Source of the DNA: Deltaproteobacteria bacterium
GTDB taxonomy: Bacteria; Desulfobacterota; Desulfobacteria; Desulfobacterales; Desulfosarcinaceae
Assembly: GCA_021824175.1 (NCBI GenBank)
Contig: JAKALP010000003.1
Coordinates: forward strand, 1 to 64,000
DNA length: 64,000 bases
Direction of reading: 5' to 3'
Numbering within the stretch: position 1 is the first letter of the stretch; each line of letters starts with the position of its first letter. A program made the position numbers and the translations under genes. Below the pieces are notes generated by a model, which was not told the origin of the DNA, made no database searches, and worked only from the letters and a program-made list of their open reading frames with translations. This document shows, piece after piece, positions 11,118 to 18,609 of this stretch.

Positions 11118-11160
11118 ACTGGCATGTCAGTTTTTTAGCATATCGGCGCTTGCTTTACAA
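11118..11160 (-). promoter_or_regulatory. Candidate sigma-70 promoter with TetR-type palindrome at the start site
   Basis: Read on the minus strand: -35 TTGTAA (11155-11160), 17-base spacer, -10 TAAAAA (11132-11137), then directly the palindrome ACTGACATGCCAGT (11118-11131, 6 of 7 pairs). The same palindrome occurs in the same position relative to a -10 box at 15186-15205. It points toward the lipoprotein-FadL group, about 690 bases away. Confidence 0.45.
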
Positions 11161-11746
11161 TGCAAATTTACAAATCCAAAAATATTACATGCCGAGGGAC
11201 TAAAACGAAACCTATGCCTATATTCTGCTTAACTATCTATTTTAAAAAATAATCCTTCCAAGCCAACATTGTGGGGGCACCCAATTATAGTAGTTTTACT
11301 ATCAAAAATTTAGTACTCCCCCTATATTCGCATTATCAGGAAATAGTTGTTCTTTTTAAATACTTCTCGTAATGCTTGGTTTCGATATCATCAAGTGCAC
11401 TTCTTTACGCCTCTGTTAAACGTATCATAAGCATGGGCTGCCCTGGTTTGCAATATTTATTAACACTGGTGTTTATTTGTCAAAAATAACAAATTCAAAA
11501 TCAATTAATTATAGAGCACTATTTAACAAGCTGTAATTTAAATGTTATTTTTTACGATGAGCTTGGACGCATCGTTTCTTTGGCTATCTTCCTACAGGCT
11601 TTTTCGCTTTCGTCTCGCGCAGAATTAGGAATTTCCTCTACTTCAATTTGACCTCAATTGAAGGTTTGCCACCTCCTGATCGTGGGAGCGGATCATTAGG
11701 TACCGCACCATGTTTGGCCGGTAAAATCTGCTTCCTGCTCATCATG

Positions 11747-11795
11747 AAAAAGGCGCCCGCGCCACACTATTAGCTGTGAGGCTCGGGCGCCTTTT
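11747..11795 (-). terminator. Intrinsic terminator after the thiolase gene
   Basis: AAAAGGCGCCCG (11748-11759) pairs with CGGGCGCCTTTT (11784-11795), and the pairing continues inward with one mismatch. On the minus strand the hairpin is followed by TTTTT. It sits about 35 bases beyond the thiolase stop. Confidence 0.85.
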
Positions 11796-11830
11796 GAGGG
11801 AAAGCATTGTGATCCTGCTTCTGATCAGAG

Positions 11831-13006
11831 CTACACTTTTTCCACCAAAAGAGCGCCGGCATTGCCGAAGGCGCCGCACAAGGAGGCCAGGCCGTATTTG
11901 GCCTCCGGAAAATCGGTCTTCATGATATTGAGCAAGGTGATAATAATCCGCGCGCCTGATTGTCCCAGAGGATGCCCCAAAGCCAAGGCACCGCCCCAGA
12001 CATTGACGCGCTCAAAGGGCGCGTTGGGATTGTCCAGTTCCAGGGTGCGAATGCATGCCAGGGACTGGCTGGCAAAGGCCTCATTGAGCTCAATGGGACC
12101 GATATCCTTGGGGGTCAAACCGGTCTTCTGGAACAGCTTTTTGACGGCCGGAATGGGGCCGATGCCCATGAGCGTGGGATCGCAACCAGCCAATACGCCC
12201 ATCTTGTACTTGTAAGAATAGGATAGGCCCAATTGATCAGCCTTCTTGCGGCTCATAAGCAGCAAGGCGCAGGCGCCCTGAGTCAGGGGTGAGGCATTGG
12301 CGGCCGTGACGTTACCGTTGGGTTTGAAATTGGATTGCATGGTGGCCATTTTGGCGGGGTCGGTTTTGTCCCGAATCCATTGGTCATGCTCCACCAGGAA
12401 CTCCTTGCCATTGTCATCAAGCCCCATGACCGGGACGATCTCGTTTTTGAACTTGCCGGCTTTTTTGGCTTCCGAGGCTTTTTTGTTGGACCAGACCGCC
12501 ATGTTGTCCATATCCTGTCTGGAGATTGGCCACTGCTCGGCCACCTTTTCAGCCGTGGCGCCCATCAGCAGGTCAGCCCCGTTATAATACTTCAACAAGC
12601 GCGGGGGGAAATTCATGTTGGACCCCATGGGAACCTTGTCCATATCTTCCGCGCCGGCCGCGATCATGATGTCGGTTTCACCGGTCATGATGGCCCGGGC
12701 CGCATGCATGGTAGCGGACATGCCCGAGGGGCACTGGTTGGTAATTGTATTTGAGGGCACGCTGTCGGGCAGACCTGAAGCCAGCCACGCCAAACGTCCG
12801 ATGTCATTTTGCATGCCGGATATATTGGCGGTGCCGCAGAAGACCGCGTCGACATCTTCGGGTTTCACTTTGGGATTACGAGCGAACAGGGCCTTGTACA
12901 CTTCGGTCAACAGCTCATCCGGGCGAAGCTTGCGAAACCAGCCTTTATCCTTGTGGGCGCGACCGTTGGGGGTTCTGACACCATCAATGAATACACATTC
13001 TTGCAT
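11831..13006 (-). CDS. Thiolase (acetyl-CoA C-acyltransferase family)
   Basis: This 391-residue protein is a full-length type II thiolase. The nucleophile is Cys92 in TNQCPSGMSA, the catalytic histidine is His345 in GHPLGQSGAR, and the second catalytic cysteine is Cys377 in LCGAFGNAGAL. The usual CGGG motif near the C-terminus is replaced by CGAFG, and the usual NRFCSSG by NQCPSG, so it belongs to a side branch of the family. Thiolases cleave 3-ketoacyl-CoA or condense acetyl-CoA. The ATG follows AAGGAG by seven bases. It lies 17 bases after the acyl-CoA ligase stop, so both form an operon with a terminator behind. Together they fit beta-oxidation of an activated acid, with dehydrogenase and hydratase supplied elsewhere. 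Confidence 0.93.
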   Translation of the reverse strand: MQECVFIDGVRTPNGRAHKDKGWFRKLRPDELLTEVYKALFARNPKVKPEDVDAVFCGTANISGMQNDIGRLAWLASGLPDSVPSNTITNQCPSGMSATMHAARAIMTGETDIMIAAGAEDMDKVPMGSNMNFPPRLLKYYNGADLLMGATAEKVAEQWPISRQDMDNMAVWSNKKASEAKKAGKFKNEIVPVMGLDDNGKEFLVEHDQWIRDKTDPAKMATMQSNFKPNGNVTAANASPLTQGACALLLMSRKKADQLGLSYSYKYKMGVLAGCDPTLMGIGPIPAVKKLFQKTGLTPKDIGPIELNEAFASQSLACIRTLELDNPNAPFERVNVWGGALALGHPLGQSGARIIITLLNIMKTDFPEAKYGLASLCGAFGNAGALLVEKV

Positions 13007-13023
13007 AACTTAACTCCTTTTGT

Positions 13024-14910
13024 TCAATTTGCGGCCATCTTCTTTTGAGATTGACCTTGGAAAGCCTCGATGGCCATCTTTCTTAATAGTTTTTTATTCA
13101 TCTTCTGTACTTCGGTTAACGGGATTTCATCGATCAACACCACTTTCTTGGGAATGGCGTATTTGGCGGTTCTTTCCCTCAGATAGGCGATGATATCTTC
13201 TGGCTTAAGCGTTTTTTTGTATTGCTCTTTGGGCTGGATATAGACCACGACCCACTCGCTGCCTTCGCGCTCCGGGTCGGGGATGCCGATGGTGGCTGCC
13301 ATTTCCACGGCTTCGTGGCTGAAGAGAATATCGTCCACTTCTCGGGAGTAGACTTTATAGCCGGAGACAATAATCATATCCTTGGTCCGGTCCACAATAT
13401 AGAAATAGCCGCGCTCATCGACTTTTATGACATCGCTGGTATGGATGAATCCGTCTTCGTCAATCCCCTGGCCGGGCGTGGGCCAATACCCCAGCATGCG
13501 CTGAGGACCATTTAGCAGCATTTCACCGCGTTTGCCCGCCGAAACCTCTTCCCAGGTAAGCAATTCACCGGTTTCGGTATCCACGATTCTGATTTCGGTA
13601 TCGGGGAAGGGGATGCCGATGGTGCCTCTTTTTTCCGTGGCCGGCTTGGTTCGCTTCTTGTTGGCTTTGGTACGGGTCAAAATAGTCAACAACCCAAAGA
13701 CACGTGTCAAGCAGTAGCCCACGGTCTTGGGCCCGACCAATCGGAGGAAGAAGTTTAAAAATGCCTTCTGGCCGGGAAGCTGCAATAGAAAATTATTGAT
13801 GGTCACCGGAATTCGTCCACCCAAGATCCTTAAAAGAAACGTGGGGTTCAGATGGGTGGTCGGTGACATTTCAGACAGGCCGTAGCCCTCCATGATGCCT
13901 CCGCCCGATTTCTTTTCATACTCTTCTTGTGCGCTGGGCGGCAAAGGCGCTGAGCCGGAAATCCCCAGCATACCGAAACCTTTAAGCTCTTCGTCGCAAA
14001 GCTTCATAAATTGGGTGGGGACACCGATCTGAATCAACGGCCGATAGTCTTTAATCATCTGCACCATGGTCTTGGTGTCGCGCGGATCTACGATGAGAAT
14101 TTGGTTCCAGCCAAACAGGGTCATGCCATGCATCAGCATGTGGCCGTAGGAGTGAAAGAAGGGAAGCCCCAGAAGCACCGATACGGCCCCTTGCAAGAGC
14201 AGATTGCTTTGCCCCATGGAGTAAAGGTTCTGGATGGCATTGGCGTATATGTTACGGTGGGTCAACATGCATCCCTTGGGTAATCCAGTGGTGCCGCCCG
14301 TAAACAGTAGTGTTTCCAGATCTTTTTCCACGTCGTAAACATAATCGGGCGGTTCCGCCGGCGTGCGCTGAATCAGATCCATCATGCGATGCCAGTTGGC
14401 CGCACCCAGACCGTTGGCGTGATGCGGCGGCTGAAGGGAGTAATCGTCGACATGGGTGACAATGATTTGTTCGATGCTCGATCCCCTGGCCACGGTGCGA
14501 GCCACATCCATTTGGCTTTCCAGGCAAATCAATGCCCTGGGTTTGCCCTCACCGAATTTGTGATGCAGGTTGGCTGGCGGTTCCAGACTGCTGCTGGGAA
14601 TATGAACCAGTCCAGCCCTGGAGATGGCATAGTCGGCGACAAAGAACTGAATGGAAGTAGGCAGAATGGTGGCCACCCGATCGCCTTTTTTCAGCCCCAT
14701 GCGGTGCAACGCGGTGGCCAACCGCAGCACATGGTCATACACTTTGGGGTAAGTGATTTTAAAATTGTTTTGAATCAATCCATTCTTTTTATACTTTTTG
14801 GCGGTGGTGGCCAGAATTTCATAAACGGGCTCATCGGGATAAGGGGCAAGGGTACGGGGAATTCCAAAGACGCGATACTCACTGGCCCAAGGCAACTTAG
14901 CTGAACTCAT
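13024..14910 (-). CDS. Long-chain acyl-CoA synthetase (AMP-forming)
   Basis: I choose the ATG at 14910 because GAGGAG precedes it by six bases; the upstream in-frame ATG at 14937 has no ribosome site. The 628-residue product carries the AMP-binding signature LLFTGGTTGLPKGCMLTHRN (about residues 205-224), the adenylate motif GYGLSEMSPT, and the C-terminal hinge DGFIHTSDVIKVDERGYFYIVDRTKDM split over residues of about 490-515. The C-terminal lid with the catalytic lysine (MNKKLLRKMA) is complete. It activates a fatty or aromatic acid to its CoA ester. First gene of an operon with the thiolase. The promoter at 15209-15237 overlaps a palindromic operator, suggesting repression by a TetR-type protein such as that encoded at 15351-16040. 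Confidence 0.92.
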   Translation of the reverse strand: MSSAKLPWASEYRVFGIPRTLAPYPDEPVYEILATTAKKYKKNGLIQNNFKITYPKVYDHVLRLATALHRMGLKKGDRVATILPTSIQFFVADYAISRAGLVHIPSSSLEPPANLHHKFGEGKPRALICLESQMDVARTVARGSSIEQIIVTHVDDYSLQPPHHANGLGAANWHRMMDLIQRTPAEPPDYVYDVEKDLETLLFTGGTTGLPKGCMLTHRNIYANAIQNLYSMGQSNLLLQGAVSVLLGLPFFHSYGHMLMHGMTLFGWNQILIVDPRDTKTMVQMIKDYRPLIQIGVPTQFMKLCDEELKGFGMLGISGSAPLPPSAQEEYEKKSGGGIMEGYGLSEMSPTTHLNPTFLLRILGGRIPVTINNFLLQLPGQKAFLNFFLRLVGPKTVGYCLTRVFGLLTILTRTKANKKRTKPATEKRGTIGIPFPDTEIRIVDTETGELLTWEEVSAGKRGEMLLNGPQRMLGYWPTPGQGIDEDGFIHTSDVIKVDERGYFYIVDRTKDMIIVSGYKVYSREVDDILFSHEAVEMAATIGIPDPEREGSEWVVVYIQPKEQYKKTLKPEDIIAYLRERTAKYAIPKKVVLIDEIPLTEVQKMNKKLLRKMAIEAFQGQSQKKMAAN

Positions 14911-15185
14911 AATCAACTCCTCTGAAAGCCGCCCCATCTAAGTGATGAAGGGCGGGTAGCGGTGCGGTCACAGTAAAGGTCAGGTTGAGCTGGGTATTTA
15001 AGAATCTTCCATCTCTTTGCTGAAAGGGCAGGCCGAATGCCAACTGTCCGTAATCCTTGCCCCTGCCCCCCTGTCAAATTCCGTTTCAGGACCTGCCATC
15101 CATTGCCGGCCCAGGGGTAGAACCGTCCAAATTTCACCTCAACTGCGAATGTCATCCGCTTAGTTTCGCGGGGGGCGCCTCCATA

Positions 15186-15205
15186 AAAACTGACATGTCG
15201 GTTTT
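15186..15205 (-). promoter_or_regulatory. Palindromic operator overlapping the acyl-CoA ligase start site
   Basis: AAAACTGACATGTCGGTTTT is a 20-bp inverted repeat with 9 of 10 pairs. It overlaps the predicted transcription start of the promoter at 15209-15237. Length and symmetry fit a TetR-family operator. A near copy lies at 11118-11131. Confidence 0.6.
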
Positions 15206-15208
15206 CAA

Positions 15209-15237
15209 ACCCTATTGGAAGACGGGGGGCTTGTCAA
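15209..15237 (-). promoter_or_regulatory. Sigma-70-like promoter of the acyl-CoA ligase-thiolase operon
   Basis: On the minus strand a consensus -35 TTGACA (15232-15237) and a 17-base spacer lead to -10 TAGGGT (15209-15214). The leader to the ATG at 14910 would be about 290 bases; nothing else was recognised in 14911-15185. Confidence 0.6.
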
Positions 15238-15350
15238 CAAAAAAAGGCAAAACCCCGGCCGAACCATTGCTGTAGCTTCAATTGGGCAAGCAGAGCCCAC
15301 TATCCTGAGCTAAATGGTGGATGAGATAAACGGAGATCAGAATTTTGCGC

Positions 15351-16040
15351 TCATTCAATATTGTATTGCGTGATATCCCGGCCCATCAGCAACTTCTCCA
15401 ATACCATGCGCATGATATTGCGCACGCGTTTAAATTCAGCCCGGGAATGTCTTTTGGCGAAAAGCGGGTTGCCGAGAAATTCGATCAAATTGATCAAGCT
15501 GGTCAGCAATAATGGGTCAAACTTGGGTAGGCCGGCATTGATGTTAGCCTCTTGAAAAATATTGACCAAGGCCTCCCCCGTTTTTTGCCGATGTTGGGCG
15601 ATGATGGATGTTTCATCAGTGATGGCTTGATAAAACCGGCTAACGATAGGGCCCTGGGCCAAGCCCCATTCCAGATAGGTATCAATGACGATATCCACAA
15701 TGGAGGTCGATCCTTTGCAGGGCAGATCAGACTGTAACATCGTCACTTGCATGGCGGCCACCAGCTCTTGATGAGCTCGCTGGGAGATTACCTCCAGCAC
15801 GACCTCTTTGTTTTTGAAGAATTTATAAAAGGTAGGCCTGGAGATGCCAGCCTTCTGCAGAATCAACTCAACGGTAAGGGCGTGAACCCCATAATCGCAG
15901 CACACCTGCTTGGCAGCCTTAATGATCAAGTCTTCCAAAGCAAGCCCCTGGCTATCCTGTTTGGTGGGCCGCCCCCGCTTGCGCTTATTCGCGCTTTGAA
16001 CATCTAACTCGTCGATTTCTCTTGCAATTGCTTGTGTCAC
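15351..16040 (-). CDS. TetR/AcrR-family transcriptional regulator
   Basis: The 229-residue protein starts with GTG at 16040, eight bases after GGAGG. A basic tract KRKRGRPTK (about residues 19-27) precedes the TetR helix-turn-helix LILKAAKQ...LTVELILQKAGISRPTFYKFFKNKEVVLEVI (helix 3 with FYKFF at about residues 70-78). The C-terminal two thirds are helical and would form the ligand-binding and dimer domain. It is encoded just upstream of the acyl-CoA ligase-thiolase operon on the same strand, separated by a segment holding that operon's promoter and a palindromic operator. It is therefore the obvious candidate for the repressor of lipid-activation genes with acyl-CoA as ligand, as in FadR/PsrA-like TetR proteins. 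That pairing is inferred. No copy of the palindrome lies in its own upstream region. Confidence 0.9.
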   Translation of the reverse strand: MTQAIAREIDELDVQSANKRKRGRPTKQDSQGLALEDLIIKAAKQVCCDYGVHALTVELILQKAGISRPTFYKFFKNKEVVLEVISQRAHQELVAAMQVTMLQSDLPCKGSTSIVDIVIDTYLEWGLAQGPIVSRFYQAITDETSIIAQHRQKTGEALVNIFQEANINAGLPKFDPLLLTSLINLIEFLGNPLFAKRHSRAEFKRVRNIMRMVLEKLLMGRDITQYNIE

Positions 16041-16462
16041 AGCTGATCCTCCGCGGGGTTTTTGCGAAATGTTGCTACAACCAAATAAAAAGGTGTTGAT
16101 TGTGCCTGCGGGGAAGTAATTATCCCTTTGGGCGGGCGACCTTTCGCCCGCAATAGGGCGAGATGGGCCGCATCACACCAGTGCTTTAGTACCTACCGAT
16201 ATATTGCTCAGGCATACCGGCACCGCCTAAACCTGACTGCCCTGGTTTCAACTGCAACGCAAAATGGAGTTGGGTGGGGGGAGAGAAAGCTATCACCAAG
16301 GTCATTTTGCAAAAGCTCTGTTCGATAGTGCCACACATTTCGCTTTTGTAAATTTGCGCGGACACTTATACAACAAACCCCTTCAATATGAAACCCAAAA
16401 ATCTGGGGTAGCTGCCTCGACCGGTCCGCAATAGACCGATTTCAATAGATCACATTAAGGTG
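16041..16462. other. Intergenic region, no gene seen
   Basis: Apart from the GGAGG ribosome site of the TetR gene and a weak hairpin (CGGTC..GACCG near 16419-16440), I see no supported feature here. Short open frames lack ribosome sites. Confidence 0.6.
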
Positions 16463-17995
16463 TCACATGACGCAGGCTTGCCGATCCGGAATTTTCGCAC
16501 ACGCATCCATCTTGGCAAACTCCAGCTCAATGAAGCGCAGCCGCTTCTCGGCTTCGGCGGCCTGAGGTTCCAACGCAACAGCCTCTTGAGCAGGATAGCT
16601 CGGCCTGCCGTAGCCCTCCCAAAGGGGCGCGAGACTCTTGATCCGGCCTTCCGCGAACAGCCCGGCGACCGCATTCAAAAAGGTCAGTACGGCATCACCT
16701 TTCTTTTGATCGGTGTTAAGCGCCAGGTGAGGCTGACCTTCCAGAATTTGCGCCACTAAGCCGGTGAGAATATCCGATGGGCCTACCTCGATGAAGGTCC
16801 GCACGCCGTCCCGATGCATTTGCTCGACCTGCGACTGAAACCGCACCGGCTTTTCAATGTTTACTTTGAGGATTTTGCGGAAAAGCTCGGGGTCATTATC
16901 CACCTTGTGACCGAACAAGAAAGAGTAGACATCGCACTGGGCCTGGCTGAAATGAATCTCTTGCAAAAAGTCATAGACCGCTTCGGCCCCGTCAATAGGC
17001 AAGGGACAATGGGGAGCAGCGGAAATGGGGATCAGGCGGGTTCGAATGCCAGCCTGCTCCAGTTTGGTGTGGGCCTCGACCACCGCGGACTTAACACCGG
17101 CCAGAACGGTTTGGGTAGGTGTATTGTAATTGGCGATCCAGATCCGTTGGAGCTGATGTTCCGAAATCAGCTCTTTCATCTTCTCCGCGCCAAGGGGCAC
17201 CACCAGGATACACCCTCGAGTGGCCTGGGGACAGGTGGCTCCAACTTCTCCACGATAACGGATCACCTTAAGCATGTCTTCGCTGGAAACGACACCAGCG
17301 GCACGCAAGGCATTGACATCGCCAAAACTATGGGCTGCCACGGCGTCCGGCTGAATCCCCATTGCAGTGAATAGATCTAAGATGGCTTCGGCAACTACGC
17401 TATTGGCCGGACTGGCCCATTTTGATCCACTCAGGCGCAAAAAGGCTTTAGTGGCCTCATCTTCGGAAAGGCCGTCAGGCGGGAAGACCATCTCTCTGAT
17501 GGTACGACCCGAGAACTTCTTGCTGCCGAGTGATTCCCAGGCCGGCCGGGCTCCAGGAAAAGTTTTGGCCAGCGTGGCTCCCATACCCAAGTATTGGGCT
17601 CCCTGACCCGCGAAAAGAAAAGCCAGCTTGCCTTGGGAAGGGCCAACCCCATAGAAGAAACCAATGGAGGGAAAAGAAAATGAACTCTCGGGGTTTTCCG
17701 AAATCAGCTTATGCAATCGTCCCAATTTCTTCTCGAGCTCACGCTCGCCATAGGCGGTGAGCGCAATACGACAATGGTAGGATCGGGGGTCATGACTGAA
17801 ATGGTGCTGACTATCATGCGCCAATTGTTTAAGAAAACCCGATTTTTCCTGGGCTGATTCCGCGGCCCGGGTCCAATGCTCCAGCTGCGTCAAGATACCG
17901 GCGGGTTCTTCCGCCCCAAACACTACCAATTCAGGAATTCGATACCAACGATGTTTTAAATTCGCTCTTCCTTCTTGTGTGTTTTGTGGTGTCAT
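16463..17995 (-). CDS. Stand-alone polyketide-synthase-type acyltransferase (FabD-like)
   Basis: The 510-residue product begins at an ATG (17995) behind GGGAGGGG. Residues of about 75-100 resemble the linker that precedes AT domains in modular synthases, and the AT fold starts at about residue 124 (LAFLFAGQGAQYLGMG). The nucleophile is Ser223 in AHSFGD, a variant of the usual GHSxGE, and the paired histidine is His329 in APHCP. Arg246/Arg248 lie where the carboxylate-binding arginine of extender-unit ATs is found. It should transfer an acyl or malonyl group from CoA to a carrier protein, but no carrier protein, ketosynthase or other PKS domain is encoded in this window. The last 60 residues form an Ala/Glu-rich helical tail. 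It may act in trans on an unlinked synthase. Confidence 0.82.
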   Translation of the reverse strand: MTPQNTQEGRANLKHRWYRIPELVVFGAEEPAGILTQLEHWTRAAESAQEKSGFLKQLAHDSQHHFSHDPRSYHCRIALTAYGERELEKKLGRLHKLISENPESSFSFPSIGFFYGVGPSQGKLAFLFAGQGAQYLGMGATLAKTFPGARPAWESLGSKKFSGRTIREMVFPPDGLSEDEATKAFLRLSGSKWASPANSVVAEAILDLFTAMGIQPDAVAAHSFGDVNALRAAGVVSSEDMLKVIRYRGEVGATCPQATRGCILVVPLGAEKMKELISEHQLQRIWIANYNTPTQTVLAGVKSAVVEAHTKLEQAGIRTRLIPISAAPHCPLPIDGAEAVYDFLQEIHFSQAQCDVYSFLFGHKVDNDPELFRKILKVNIEKPVRFQSQVEQMHRDGVRTFIEVGPSDILTGLVAQILEGQPHLALNTDQKKGDAVLTFLNAVAGLFAEGRIKSLAPLWEGYGRPSYPAQEAVALEPQAAEAEKRLRFIELEFAKMDACAKIPDRQACVM

Positions 17996-18609
17996 ATCCC
18001 CTCCCGGGTCATGTCGAAGCCGAGTTTGCAGTCATGACCCTTTATACTTCTATTAAGGAAGCCTGACCTTGGGCTAGCATCACGCGATGCCCCCCATATC
18101 CATTGGAATGCCTCTGTTTAAAAGCCTGACTTCTTCCCGTGGGACGCCATCCGCGGGTGCCGCACCAATTCTCAAGTCAGCGGACACTGATTTCTTCCCG
18201 CGGTGCTGGCAAATCCGCGTCTTAACGATACTGCATTTAAGCTGAGCAGGGGTGTTCGAACCTTGCTATTGTACCCTTTGGTTCAGGCGGAGAGGCTTCA
18301 CCTATCTGTTCCACAACGCAGTTGTAAACGTATTTATGCTTTAGGATCAAATACACATCGCATCACCATTACATCGAAATGCGACAGAAAAACCGAAGCC
18401 TCTCCCTTGCCTATCACCGAACTTTGAACGGTGGCTGGACGACCCATGGGATGAATCATCTCCGATTCCATCCACCGCACTCGAGCAGACTCTTTTCAGA
18501 GTTGTGAACATCCACCGTTTGTTAAAATGGATGTTCACAACTCCTTAAGATTCGGTTCATCAACTTCAGAATCAGAACACTCCGGCTCAACGATCAACTA
18601 TTGTCATAG
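17996..18609. other. Intergenic region with one long hairpin
   Basis: No convincing gene. Two related segments (TTCTTCCCG near 18132 and near 18194) may be a decayed direct repeat. The only clear structure is the inverted repeat at 18499-18543, listed separately. Confidence 0.55.
18499..18543. repeat. Perfect 16-bp inverted repeat (hairpin)
   Basis: GAGTTGTGAACATCCA (18499-18514) pairs perfectly with TGGATGTTCACAACTC (18528-18543) across a 13-base AT-rich loop. No T-run follows on either strand. It lies about 70 bases beyond the stop of the secreted protein gene at 18610. Confidence 0.75.

Larger units (their letters stand above)
10425..11830. other. 1.4-kb gap without convincing gene; AT-rich from about 11100 to 11660
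   Basis: Small open frames here (for example 10530-10892 plus and 10826-11089 minus) lack ribosome sites and recognisable protein character. Base composition becomes strongly AT-rich between about 11140 and 11600, unlike the GC-rich genes on both sides. The stretch contains a candidate promoter-operator (11118-11160) and a terminator (11747-11795). Otherwise I see nothing in it. Confidence 0.6.

Noticed and set aside
18245-18260. T-arm-like GTTCGAACC suggesting a tRNA
   Set aside because: No acceptor or anticodon stems can be formed around it.
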